DNA of 64,000 bases from Ceratothoa steindachneri (Eukaryota > Arthropoda > Malacostraca > Isopoda > Cymothoidae). Shown here piece by piece: positions 12,715 through 24,384 of this stretch. The number at the start of each line of letters is the position of its first letter. Within the stretch, counting starts at the first letter, position 1. The notes beneath the pieces are model-generated. The model did no database searches, was not told where the DNA came from, and saw only the letters and a list, made by a program, of their open reading frames with translations. A program made the position numbers and the translations under genes. The stretch covers positions 157,216,172 to 157,280,171 of the forward strand of contig OZ018324.1 of the NCBI GenBank assembly GCA_963969495.1, given 5' to 3'.

Positions 12715-13503
12715 CAATATAGTTTGATACAAAAGGTTTGTGAACGTTAAATTCTTTTAATCTATAAATGAATATTCCTACAAAACATAGTTTGATACAT
12801 AAGGTTTGTGGCCGTTAAATTTGTTTAATCTATAAAAAATATTTTTACGCAATATAGTTTGATACATAAGGTTTGTGATCGTTAAATTCTTTTAATCTCT
12901 AAAAAAATAATTTGACGCAACATAGTTTGATACCTAAGGTTTGTGGCCGTTAAGTTCTTTTAATCTATAACGGTTTGTGATCGTTAAAATCCAGTAATCT
13001 CTAAAAAAATAATTTGACGCAACATAGTTTGATACCTAAGGTTTGTGGCCGTTAAGTTCTTTGAATATATAAAAAATATTTTGACGCAACATAGTTTGTT
13101 TGATACATAAGGAAGGGGCTGTTAAATTATTTGAATCTATAAAAAAATATTTTGATGCAACATTTTTTGATACATAAGGTTTGTGACCGTTAAATTCTTT
13201 TAATCTATACAGGTTTGTAAACGTTAAGTTCTTTGAATATATAAAAAATATTTTGACGCAATATAGTTTGTTTGATACATAAGGTTTGTGGCCGTTAAAT
13301 TCTTTGAATCTATAAAAAAAAATATTTTGACGCAACATATTTTGATACATAAGGTTTGTGACCGTTAAATTTTTTTAATCTATATAAGAATATTTTGACG
13401 CAACATAGTTTGATACATAAGGTTTGTGTCCGTTAAATTCTTTTAATCATATAGTTTGATACGAGTACATAATGTTTGTGGCCTTTAAATTCTTTTAATC
13501 TCT
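12715..13503. repeat. Tandem array, about 66-70-bp unit, 11-13 imperfect copies
   Basis: The unit has the boxes TTTGACGCAA-CATAGTTTGATACATAAGG-TTTGTGGCCGTTAAATTC-TTTTAATCTATAAAAAA. Copies start near 12715, 12782, 12847, 12915, 13016, 13081, 13153, 13255, 13328 and 13395. Two partial units at about 12968 and 13210 insert only the TTTGTGNNCGTTAA half. Frames running through it are repeat artefacts. Confidence 0.95.
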
Positions 13504-13510
13504 AGGCAAA

Positions 13511-14040
13511 ATGGGAGAAATAACAAATATTTTATAGCGAAATATCGAATAAAAATAGCCAAAGTTATTCCATAATAAGTTATCAACGCTGCCGTAAATG
13601 TGTGGACATTTTAATTGATTCAATTAAAAAAATAAAGTTAAAAGGTTTTTAAAAGCGTCATAGTTAAAGGGTCCACCTAGTGTCTTTGAAGGTTTTATAG
13701 CATCATGGGTCCTTTGCTGGACCTAAATTCGTCTACGTTTGTACCCATATTTTGAGGAAATAAACTATTTGTTAATATTCTTTACTATTTTACGCAAGTC
13801 TTAATTAATACCTTAGAATAAAAAGGATTTTTAGTTTTGCCATAAATTAACTTATACCATATTTGCATTTCAGAAGAAAGTTTGAATTCATGTCTGATTT
13901 ATTAATCCATGTACGTACGTTTTACTAAGTATTGTGAGCACCGTTTAATAAATAAGGATATAACTAATACAGAAAGTAAATCAACCCCCCACCCCCCTCT
14001 GCAAACTTTTTTCTCTATTATTTAACTGAACGAATGAGAG
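13511..14040. other. No gene seen
   Basis: AT-rich unique-looking sequence without recognisable features. Confidence 0.4.
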
Positions 14041-14414
14041 CTTCGTGGACCAACGGGGGAAATGCCCCAGCACCCTTCCCTCGCCATTACGCCATACACA
14101 CCCCAACACACACCACCCAAGGGCTGAAGGTCCGCGATGGGTATTTTATGGAAGGGCGGTGGCTCAACAAAACAGTGTGATGGTAACTCCCCCCCCCCTC
14201 CCCTTAAAAAAACCGCGGCATCGAAGTGGCCTTTGGTCATGTGACCTGGCGTGGCGACGCTCTCTGCATATCCGGCGAAAGCCCCGAAATGAGAGGTTCT
14301 TCCGCTTTTCTTCTCTTTTACTTCTCATATGTTTTCCCTCTCTTTCTCTCCTTCATATTCTTTATCTCTCTCTTTTCTTTTCTTTCTCTCACTCTCTCCT
14401 CCCCCCTTCCTCTC

Positions 14415-14594
14415 TCTCCCTGAGAGCGACAGCTCATGCGCGGACTCCTTCATGCCTCTCTTGGAGTTGTCCTTCTGCTCCCAGCCAACTACCGTTCGGC
14501 AGTCGGCCTCTCGGCCTTAACCGATCTGTCCAGGGTGAACGCAACTCCACAGCTTCGTCTACAACTCCCTCACCCCCGCATCACCATGGTGAGT
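14415..14594 (+). promoter_or_regulatory. Candidate first exon: ATG joined directly to a splice donor
   Basis: A GC-richer patch in AT-rich surroundings contains CATCACC-ATG (14586-14588) immediately followed by a perfect donor GTGAGT (14589-14594). An initiator-like CAGTCGG lies near 14500. Some animal genes, such as calmodulin, have a first coding exon consisting of just the ATG; this site has that form. I see no matching downstream exon in the window and no TATA box, so a host gene here is only a possibility. The long frame across 14045-14641 looks like chance. Confidence 0.25.
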
Positions 14595-14906
14595 ACCACT
14601 CTTACTCTCCTACTAGCACTACACTTAATTCACCTCGTTAGGAGGTTAGGTTGCGCTCAAAGCCCAGTCTCAGAGAGCCCTTCATTCAAGCCTAAAGTCA
14701 TCCGACATTAATTCCCCCACACACATACGCTCCATCTTTCCATTTCATACACACATATATTTATACCACCAACACTTTTCTTTCCTTCACACAAACACAC
14801 GTAAACGTGTGTACGTATGGGGTTATGTGTTGATAAACACACACTCGCACATTGCACTCAGTGGATTCGTATATCCGTGTGTTCACTAATAATATGCGCA
14901 AGTTGG

Positions 14907-14910
<4 letters not shown>

Positions 14911-15001
<91 letters not shown>
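14911..15001. repeat. (GA)n microsatellite
   Basis: About 91 bp of GA. It produces Arg-Glu and Ser-Leu repeat frames that are not genes. Confidence 0.98.
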
Positions 15002-15002
<1 letters not shown>

Positions 15003-15059
15003 CTACCTCAATAGACGAGGCCGGGCAATCAACAAGTAATCCTTTAGTTCCCATCTAGG

Positions 15060-17000
15060 GATTTTACGCGGCTTCCAATAGAAAAAAAAACCCTGTTTCT
15101 CAATGATATTTACGCCTAATAAACACCAGTAAATTGGCCAAGGTATTATTTCCCAATTAAAATCTGTCCCTAAAATAAAACCGGATTTCACCCAATTTCT
15201 AGAACTTGGAGACTGGGAGGAGCTGCCCTAATCAGAAGAGTAGGTTTCGTTGAGTGGTTTTACTCCTTTTTCGGTTCGCAACAAACATTGACCAAATTTG
15301 AAAAAAATAACGGGTTTTTTTATTATTATTTGTAAGTTCCTCATATTTTTATTCTAACATTCTTATTTTGAACTGCCTGACCCCTGAATTAGAAGTAAAA
15401 ATTAATCCAGGATGTTACTTAAACTTTAAATAGGATAATTTTTTTATTATTATTCTCCCGAAATTCAAACTAAACCCTTTGTGAAAGTGGAGATAAAAGG
15501 CGCGTTGAGGCGAATTACAGCAATGCCTATTCCATGTTCTCCATGTACTCTCCCCGTATGATTACTGGGGTCATATGCTTCCAACACATCTTCACTTCCC
15601 CCTTAACTCATTCCTTAGGGGAAACTGTTAAAAAATTCTCTAGTCGAGGTGGTTTTTTTTCATCTTCTTTTAAAAATCCCCAAATAAATTATTAAATTAC
15701 GCAAATAAATGATAAATATCCCCAAGTCACACTACCTCACTGTTCTTGATTTCAGGAGGATGAGTCGTTATTTGGCAAAGTGAAAATGAGGGTGGCTAAA
15801 TCGGATTCCCCGCGTGCCTGCCACGCCAATCCAGGCCACCACCGGACTGTATGAGTGGATGTGGGCGTATTTGTATACACATGCGGGTACACTAAATTTA
15901 TAAGCAGAGTATGATTCTTGCACCCTGTACGCGAGCCCCTCCCCCCCCATTAAATTCTCTTTTACCCCTCAACATTTCCCTGAATTCCATATAAAAATAG
16001 CAAAATAATACTGATAATAATATCACTCAACTTCATCTATTACTACTAATAATAAAATTAAATGGACAACGACTTGCTGGTGACATGTAGTCCGAATCAG
16101 GACCAGTAATTGATAGGGAGGTAGGGATGGGGGGCTGAGAAGAATAATTTAGAATCGAGTTAGAGGTCATTAGATCACCCACCCTTCGCTTTACCAGCGT
16201 CTCTTCCTATGTAGTGGGAAAAACTACCAGGGACCGTGTTCGTATCATGACCATGTAGTGGTTCCATCTCCCTTAGGACCCACCAGCAGGTCCAAAGGCA
16301 ATGAATGATCAAAAAGGGAAAATCAGATCGGTAGAGAGAAGTAGTGCGAAATCCTTCCCCAAAGTACGACCCCAATTTTATCATCGTTATTATTATTCGT
16401 TTCTATAGTCATCGGCCAGCCCGCTCACTTAGGCTGAGTACAATCAGTGCCGTACTTAGGAACGCAAATATCCCGAAGTGCGAACTAGAACCCCCCTCCG
16501 GAGAATGAGGAGTGATGAGTCCCTGGTGTGCAGGGGTCGAGGGAACGCGGGTTACGAGTAAAAGCCCCTGAAATTACATCTAAAGATCGTACTTTTGAGT
16601 CTGTTTGCGCTTTGTACGAACTTATTCCGGGGGGCAAAACGCCCCTATAGACCTAGTGCTTAGGGCTAAGCCCTCATTTATCCACTACTCGCTTTACCTG
16701 TGTGTCATTTCCTTCAGTCTCTTTCCATTGCCTTGTTAGGGGGGACCAGTGTAGACTTGTACACCTCCCGCCCGTAGTGCCCCCGGCAGTTTCAAACTAG
16801 TTTGAAGCTACCTGGGCTTTATTTGTTCTAGGATATTTCTACTTCACCCTTTTTCGCCTCTTGACCTGCGGCTAATTTCGCAGGCTCATATCCGACTGTC
16901 CTTCGTCCATTCATCTTTGGTTGGGGTCGGGGCTGGATGGTTCACACCTCCCTACTGGGGCCATTCCGGCCCCAGCATCCGCAGTTTACCCTCCCGACAT
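15060..17000. other. No gene seen; GC-richer block at 16440-17010
   Basis: 15060-16430 is AT-rich with no recognisable content. 16440-17010 is GC-richer, with short G/C palindromes (for example GGGGGGCAAAACGCCCC at about 16629). It resembles the untranslated part of a retroelement, but no family could be named. Confidence 0.35.
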
Positions 17001-17009
17001 CAATGTCTG

Positions 17010-17655
17010 CATGATGATGTGCGGCTATATATCACCCACACATTTTCACTTCCTGCATCTTCACCACTTTCTTTACAGATCTCTCCTTACAAACTCTCTA
17101 TGGCGATGCCCTTGTTAGTATTGCGCTTTAAACTCGAAGAATCTTTCCACTACACCAAAATTCCCTCGTTGGTTATATCATGTTTCTTTATCTTCAGCCA
17201 TTTAACATAACATTGAAAGCTTATAATCATACTCTAGGCTCCTCTCTTGCTATATAATTCCTGGCCCAATTTTCATTTTCCTTGACGTGGCCGCCCTCCA
17301 AAAGCTTTCTAACCTCGCACGTTGGAGTCTGTTTAGATGTATACACTACCGTAACTTCCTGTGCTGATTGAGAAATCAGTAATCTCTGCATCGCAACTTC
17401 ATAATGATAATAAATATTGTTATATAGCGATCTCTAGAGCTGCCTTGTCTTCTCGCCATTAAATTATTTGGCAATTAATTTTAATCTTTTGTTATGCACC
17501 GCTCCGTCAGGACGAGAAATCAGGCAGCAACATTATCTCCTTTAACCGGATATATTAAGCCTCTGGTTGTCATTATTTGTAAACAGAAAAAAACAAGGAA
17601 ATGTCTCGTCAACCTTTCAATTAGGCTCTTCAACGGCGTTTTGACGGTTGCCTAA
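17010..17655. other. No gene seen
   Basis: Short chance frames only; no recognisable protein similarity, splice-framed exon or repeat. Confidence 0.35.
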
Positions 17656-17659
17656 TAGT

Positions 17660-17975
17660 GTGAGCTTTAATCATCATTACTAATCTATAATTTAAAAAGG
17701 GTTTTTTTATATTTGAATAATAATTTTATCTTAGTTTGGTTATGACTATTGTTTTTTATCAAAGTTTTATAATCATTCTTTTATAATATTAAAAGACAAA
17801 ATGGTGAAGTTCAGAAATAAATATAAGTATCGAAATTTTGGGAATTTTTTAAAACCCAAAGAATTACAAATGGATGCTTGTTTTTAGATTTTAAATTTTA
17901 ATCTTAGTAGCGAAGCACAAGCTCCCCCCGTAGAGGGGAGTGGTGAAGCCATTACCTGGTTCATTTCTTTGGAAA
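17660..17975 (+). repeat. Interspersed repeat R, copy 1
   Basis: It shares an ordered set of blocks with 32465-32925: TAATTT, TGAATAATAATTT, ATCTTAGTTTGGTTATGACT, ACAAAATGGTGAAGTTCAGA, ATAAGTATCGAAATTTTG. A GC-rich end follows, with GCGAAGCACAAGCT, then CTCCCC-loop-GGGGAG, then GAAGCCATTACCTGGTT. The terminal hairpin followed by ACCTGGTT is constant between copies. Noncoding; family unknown. Confidence 0.85.
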
Positions 17976-17984
17976 TGGAAAAGA

Positions 17985-19635
17985 AAATCCCACTCAAAAG
18001 AAAAGAAAATCATGTTATTCAACTTCCTGGTAACTTTGGGGTCAAATTTCAAATGATTTTTATGTCTAATCCAATCACGTTTCGAGCTGATCCTTTTGGC
18101 TCAAGTTAGTTAACGATACTCTTACTTTTAATTATTTATTTGCCCATCAAGAACACGTCCCAGAATTTAAGATTGACCATGAGTGCAATAGAAATCCTCT
18201 TTCTACTTTTTACTATTCGCTTATTTATTAATTTTGTTTTTAATTTTTTCTTTCCCGCATCCATCAGCAAGGAATGCACATTTCTGCGAAGGGTTGATAT
18301 GTGCCTCTTTCTTTCATAATAGTTATAATAAAATGGAAAGTCTTTCCGTTTATTTTCCTATCGAAGCAGCTAATTCCTGTGAGTGGTAGTCGGGGTCTTC
18401 GAGCTTAATTATCTCTTTCCCCCTTCGAAGTGATAATTTTAAGCTATTTTATTTAATCATCATTAAATATTTCTCTTAAAATGGAGCTTAATTTGATTTA
18501 ACTTCTGAGTACACCAATTACTCCTAAAGGTTTCTGCCATGCTATCCAGAACCCAGTAATATTTACAGTTCCTTTTCTTTTTATTTATTCATCCGTCTCT
18601 CGCCCACTCATACTTTTTCACTCGATAGACCCGACCGTGGGTGACAGAGGGTGTTACATTCCTGTAACAAAGTATCTTGAAACTCAAATACATAGGACTA
18701 GTCCAAATTTGTCAGTAGAATTCTCTCTTCTTTTATTTACCTCTTACTGCCCTTATTTATCCATGTATTAATTGTTTACTTATTATTTTGAACACTTACT
18801 CATTTTTCATGATCCTTTCCGATGTCATAGGGATTTAAGTTTGCACTTCTAGGTTCCTTTACTCACGGTACGAACTTTATGGTTGTCTTCTAAAGTTCTC
18901 AACTTTATGTTGTGTTCTGCCTGAGCACTACAGTCGTCGGTAGATAAGGTAGGCTCTATTACATTCATTCATTCTTTCCATTCACCGATTATTCTCATTT
19001 GTCTGACTTACCATCAATGAAAATTTCCATGTTGGTTTTGTCTGTTTCCTTTATTTTCTCAATAAATTTGATGGCCATTTCCATAAGTCAAATATGTGAT
19101 TAATCTGCATGGCCTCAAAAGGCCTCGGTCTTCCTTCTCGGCCATGATTTCCTATAATGCCACTGCTCCGTCCAAATAAGCCTCAAGCCTGAATTTCGAG
19201 AGGTCAAAGAGAGCTGTATAAAAGAGCTCCTCCTTAAATAAAAGAGGCCTTGGAAAACCCCCCTGTGGCATCTCGGGTACAGAGAGAGGAGGGAGAAATG
19301 GGTCCTGCCGGGTCCTTACAATGCATCCGATGTTCGCTCATCCTGGCTTAGTTTCATCATTAGATTAGGGGGTGTTCATCCCTCAACTTAACTCCAAAAT
19401 TGACCAGTTCCCCACAACTTGCGACCGGCGCGCATCACTGCCACGAAAACTACTACTCCCACCTCCTCCTCACACCCATTTTATGCCCTATTAAGCACAA
19501 GGCCACCTATTCTTTCATACACGCCGAAGGCACTTCTTAGTGGAGGGATGATATGTGCTGTAGTGTCTCGTTTACGCAGAGTTCATCCCTGGACAGAGGG
19601 ACCCAAGTACGCACCTTCACAAACCACCCTTTAGG
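17985..19635. other. No gene seen
   Basis: AT-rich. A hairpin-like pair (GCTTAATTATC and GATAATTTTAAGC) lies near 18401-18446. No coding similarity recognised. Confidence 0.35.
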
Positions 19636-19639
19636 CACA

Positions 19640-19969
19640 TCTCTCATGCACAATATTACCCACTTCTTCTTCGGTTAACCCTTTCCTTCTCAAACACTCA
19701 TTCACATAATCAAACCACCTTTCACGCGGGCGTCCAACCCTTCTCACAACCTAACCGCCACTCTTTCCAAGTCTCTTTCCATTTATTCTTCCTATATGTT
19801 CGTACCACATCTGAACAATTTTAGTTACAACCTCATTTCGAGAGAAAAATAACCCAATGGCATCTGCCATAACACTTCTCTCTCTACACGATCATAAACC
19901 TTCTTCAGATCCACGAAACCAACATATGTACACTTTACATCTCTTATCCATTGTTTTCTCAAATAATTG

Positions 19970-20013
<44 letters not shown>

Positions 20014-21060
20014 CTCTTCCACGTTCTCTACCCCCCTCTCCTCTCCATCGCCGATCCTTCTTTACGCACATTAGGATTTTTTCTATACACTTTATCCACA
20101 ACACAACAGATTCATCCCCTGTAATGCTTGCATTCATCTTTCTCTCTTTTACCCTTATACAAACACATTATTACAGTATTTTTATTGTCCTCAGGCACTC
20201 TTCCACTTTCAAATGCTTTACAATCCGGCCACCAGACCAATTCCATAACACATTCACCACTACCTTTTTACCGAGTCGTGACAATATTATCTTTTAGACC
20301 TCTCCCAGCACTAACAAACTCTTACATATATATTTCTTCCATACTCCGACACAACACCGATTTACACCCACGAAGGCCATCATATATGTATACATTTGCA
20401 CTATTAACTATCTGCATGTACATTTAGATTTTGCTTCCCACTACACACTTCACATCCACATTCCTCTAATCAGCAATTTGCTTCCTCTTTCCGGATCTTG
20501 CACACCCAAACCCAGCTCTTCAATACCTACTACAACTTCTTTATTTTTTTTTCACATTTGCTCTATCTCCACGTTAACACTTATTTCTTCTCCTCTACTC
20601 TCATCATTCTCACCCACTTTCCCCTTTCAAGTTAACCTTACACACCGCAATCATGTGATCAGATAGTCCCATACTCACACCACATCCAGCTTTCACATCA
20701 AATACATCCCATAACATATTCTTTCTTACTTGGCCCAGATCAACCATACTCTAAACTCTGCTCCCTTCTCATTTGTCCAACTCGTGTACATATATGTTAC
20801 ACCCTTGTGATGAAGTAATGTGTTTGTTGCACATACGTTTCTTTCAACACAGAACCCTACCACTCTCTCTCCATTTTCATTCTCTCCGAGTGTACTTAAA
20901 GCTCCAGTCATCCTTTTTCTCATTCTGTCACCTCTTCGTCCACTCATCTCTCCTACAACCATCAACCGACACCCATTTCAACTCCATCCACCAGTCATCA
21001 CAACTCATTCCAGAACATTTTGTTCTCAACTTAACTTCTATCATTACATGAGCCATTTAG
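19640..21060 (-). pseudogene. Antisense LINE: endonuclease, RT and C-terminal fragments
   Basis: Read from 20970 downward, the apurinic-type endonuclease appears as STLGENENGERVVGFCVERN then VCATNTLLHHKG and an MGLSDHMIAVCKV segment (about 20640-20680), the equivalent of the GSDHxxV motif. RT-upstream text follows (WWPDCKAFESGRVPEDNKNT and CLYKGKREKDECKHYRG, about 20120-20250). After a CA microsatellite, the C-terminal tail (RWFDYVNECL-type and EEVGNIVHE segments, about 19640-19760) is present. The RT catalytic core is missing and all pieces are frameshifted. Same family as 10856-11590. Confidence 0.75.
19973..20011. repeat. (CA)n microsatellite
   Basis: About 38 bp of CA repeat inside the LINE relic. 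Confidence 0.95.
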
Positions 21061-21364
21061 TACAACGACGCACACATACATACACCCTTGCTAGTCTCCA
21101 CTTCACCCACATAATTCTCGACCTCACAAATTAATACCCAACCACTGCATCAAGCCACTCCTCACCCTCCCATCCACTTCTCCACTTCATCCATCTCCCT
21201 TCCACACAAACTCTTCATTCCCTTTCATGTTTGTATCACAAAGAGGAAACATCTGCTATTTCCATGTTTTACAAGCAATGGCACCTACGATTTCCCTCTT
21301 TTCCACAACACATATACACCTCACATCCTCCCTTTCCCCCCACACACCTGATTCACACATTACG

Positions 21365-21560
21365 CGGATAACCGGCCTGGCAGGAAGGGGTCCATGACAG
21401 CCCCGCCCATTACCGTCATTGCGTGTCGCGCTGGTAGGATAAAGGCTTCGGGGGGCACGGCTTCCTAGACCTAGGGCTCATAGTAAGGCTTAGTCGCCTT
21501 TTACGACAAGCTCCGAACGATGGTATGGGTATTCTTCCTGTCCCACATTCCGGAACGGGG
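21365..21560 (-). other. Probable 5' untranslated region of the antisense LINE
   Basis: A GC-rich block upstream of the endonuclease relic on the same (minus) strand. It contains the phrase CTTGTCGTAAAAGGCGACTAA, a form I associate with the 5' leader of this crustacean LINE family. Assignment rests on position and recollection, not on a search. Confidence 0.4.
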
Positions 21561-22259
21561 TGGTCCCATCAGGAATTCGTTAGGAATCACGAAATGTATT
21601 CCTTAATATTGTCAACTGAAGGATAGCTCGGTTTAAAGAGACACGCAAATTCTAATCAATAAAATGAAGACGCGATTGACTTTGCTTCTTCGAACAAAGT
21701 ATAATTTTTATTTCGAAAATCTGCTGATAATTTTGTTCGTGGCCGGAAAAATGGGCCTGGAGGAAAACGCCAACCTATCTTCACCTATGGACGTACGGTT
21801 ATGGTGAGGACTTTAGTTAGGACTACAACTATTATCAAAATTAATACGTGGAATAAGGAAATAAGCAGCAGGTTTTATTGTATCAGAGCCAAATTTTCAT
21901 ACTTTTAATGGGTGTGTAAACATTGCCCAGCCACGATGAACAAGCAAGAGCCTGAGGCACCAAACTGCTTGTCATTTGCTATAACACTGGTTAACACTAG
22001 TTTTGTTTCTTTCAATGTTTTTAGTGTTTCTAAGGTGGTTTTAGCTTCTGATTCCAAAAGTACCATTGGAAATTGCATAGTATCGATATTTTTGGAGATA
22101 ATTTGAATTTTGTATATAAAACTAACCATAAATAGCTGCGACAGTTCACTTTATTTAGCAAATTCACATTGTCCATGAATAATAGCTTATAATATTGTGT
22201 CCTTTTATTCATTTTGAAACTAATGAGAAAATGTGATTATAGGAGATAACCTACTAAAG

Positions 22260-23496
22260 GTGCACTGAAGAACGTGTTTACTTACTGTGAGCTCCTTGAT
22301 CTTTAGACACCAGTGACCATATATAGTCCCCCATCATAGCAGTGTACCATCTTCCTTGGTATCTTTACTCCATTACAGTAATGTCCTGATGAAACCGCTT
22401 ACCATACTCCTCACTCAGTTCTCCCAAATTTTCACAAAAAAAAACAAATGTGAATGCAAAAAGTGCACCTTTAGTGACATTCTACATCCTAAATTCTTAT
22501 AACTTTCTAAAGGTTTTTCTACCAACTGCTTGTAGTTTGGGCCTTTATTTTTACCAAGGAATCCATTAACTATATTTCGAAATGCTCACCACGTTTCAAT
22601 TTCGACATCACTCATTGCATTCTCAAGTTGTACTGACTTCAACATTTTCCTTACTTGTGGTCCAGTAAATATACCACCCTTAACTTTGGCCTCTGATAGC
22701 TTTGGAAAGAGTAGACGAATTTCTTGAAATGCTTCTCCACCATGATCTAATGCTTTTTGAAACTGTTTGACCAAACCAAGCTTTATATGAAGTGGAGGTA
22801 GCAAAACTTTAGCAGGTTATACAAGAGGCTGTCTAATAACATTTAGTTTTCCTGGCTGCAAGTCATCTTGAGGGGGCCACTCAACCTTCTGGTAATGTTC
22901 ATGATCAGCCCTACTGTCCCATCGGCAAAGAAAACATGAATACTTGGTGTACCCAGCCTGCAATCCGAGTAAGAAGGCAAGCATTTTAAAATCACCACAA
23001 ACATCCCATTTAAACTTAGTATAGTTTACCTTCTCGAGAAGCTTTTTAACATTGTCATACTCTTTCTTCATCTGTACCGAGTACCTTAGAGTCAGGGATG
23101 GATACTGATTTCCATTTTGTAATAAAACAGCTTTGAGGCTTTTTGTAGATCTATCTATGAAAAGTCGCCATTCTTCATGGTTGTGATCAATTCCAATAGC
23201 TGTAAACAAGCCATTAATATCTTTGCAGAAGCAGATATCTTCACTTATATCAAAGTATACTTCTAATTTCCCATGGCGCTTCCTGTACACTGTTGATCTG
23301 CAGTCCTCTCCCAACAGATTCCATTCATTAAGTCTGGATGCTAAAAGCTCAGCTCCTGACTTAGTGAGACCCGAGTCCAGTTCACGTTGATTTGGAAAGT
23401 ATGGGTGGGTACTCATTCTTGGCTCAAGCGTTTCATCCATTTCTTCATTGTCACAACCTTCTAACTCTCCTGGTGATACCTCATCATACCCTTTAC
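22260..23496 (-). pseudogene. CACTA-family protein, C-terminal part (outer copy)
   Basis: The minus strand reads, in order: an acidic linker (GYDEVSPGELEGCDNEEMDE), LLASRLNEWNLL, EEWRLFIDRSTKSLKAVLLQ, KFKWDVCGDFKMLAFLLGLQ, YTKYSCFLCRWDSRADHEHY, a stop at 22817-22819, LLPPLHIKLGLVKQF, FPKLSEAKVKGGIFTGPQVR, another stop, and a frameshifted CRMSLKVHFLHSHL tail. I recognise this as a recurrent uncharacterised arthropod protein, with no domain name I can give. A TTTTTTCAG acceptor precedes 23496; the other half is at 27750-28190. Asp in FIDRS and CGD and the Cys pairs are candidates for functional residues. Confidence 0.75.
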
Positions 23497-23908
23497 CTGA
23501 AAAAATATATATAAAAGAGATACATTTAATAGCTGGAGTATAAATATGGATTGCATGTGTAATCACTAGAGCAGTTAAAATTCAATAAAGTCAATGTGTC
23601 TTTTACAAGACACTTTCCTCTAGAACAGCTATTTATGCATTAAAAATGACTGTAGGGGTATATTAAAAAAGTTAATAGCTTAACAAAAAGTTAACTTTTA
23701 CACGTCATGTCAACAAACTCTTTATGTCAAGAAAGCAAAAAAGTATAGAATAAAAATATATCTGGTAACTTTTCGCCTACTAATTGGCAACTGGTAACCT
23801 ACCAATTAGCAACTCATGCCTTTTCCAGTCGCTGTTTAATGGCTATTGTGCGCGTTTGTGCTTGTTTTTTGATGATCCTTTCGGCAGTTTTGAATTATAT
23901 ACATAGAA

Positions 23909-24381
23909 TGCCTAAAGTTGGGATGCCATCTATTTCTAAAGTGCGTGCTGTAATTGAAAAATATAGCAATGAATTCATTTGTTCAGGAAAAAATGAACTT
24001 TATTGTCAAATTTTTGTTATAGTGAAGAACGAAAAAAAGCTTTTTCGTGGAGAAACATCATTCGACTCAAAAACACCAGCGTAGCCTACCTAAACGTGTA
24101 GAAACTGGAAAGACACAAACAGTGTTAAAGTTTAAGTCTTCAGATTTTACTGAAAAGCTAGTGACTACATTTTTGCCATCCTCATATAAAACAATTATTC
24201 TCTGATTTAGGTGTAGCAGTCCCCAGTGTGACAACTTGTAGATCAATATCTACGAAAATGGCAGAGGATGAATCAGCTAGGATAAGACAATTACTAACGG
24301 GAAAACTGGAAAACTAATTTTCCTCGTCGTTGGCGAAAGTGAAGTAAGAGGCTCTAAATATTTAAATAATATTTGCGGGAA
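23909..24381 (+). pseudogene. hAT transposase, N-terminal part with BED-type finger
   Basis: It starts MPKVGMPSISKVRAVIEKYS at 23909, followed by LYCQIF. After a frameshift come FVEKHHSTQKHQRS and SSDFTEKLVTTFL, then VPSVTTCRSISTKM and GESEVRGSKYLN. The order matches the N-terminal DNA-binding and early catalytic region of hAT transposases of the kind abundant in aphids and spiders. The gene breaks at the TTA at 24382-24384, where the CACTA-ended element is inserted, and resumes at 26689. Confidence 0.8.
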
Positions 24382-24384
24382 TTA

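Noticed and set aside
14045..14641. 198-codon plus-strand frame
   Set aside because: Low-complexity Ser/Pro/Leu text from a CT-rich tract; several overlapping frames are equally open.
14761..15058. Frames rich in Arg-Glu or Ser-Leu
   Set aside because: Products of the GA microsatellite at 14911-15001.
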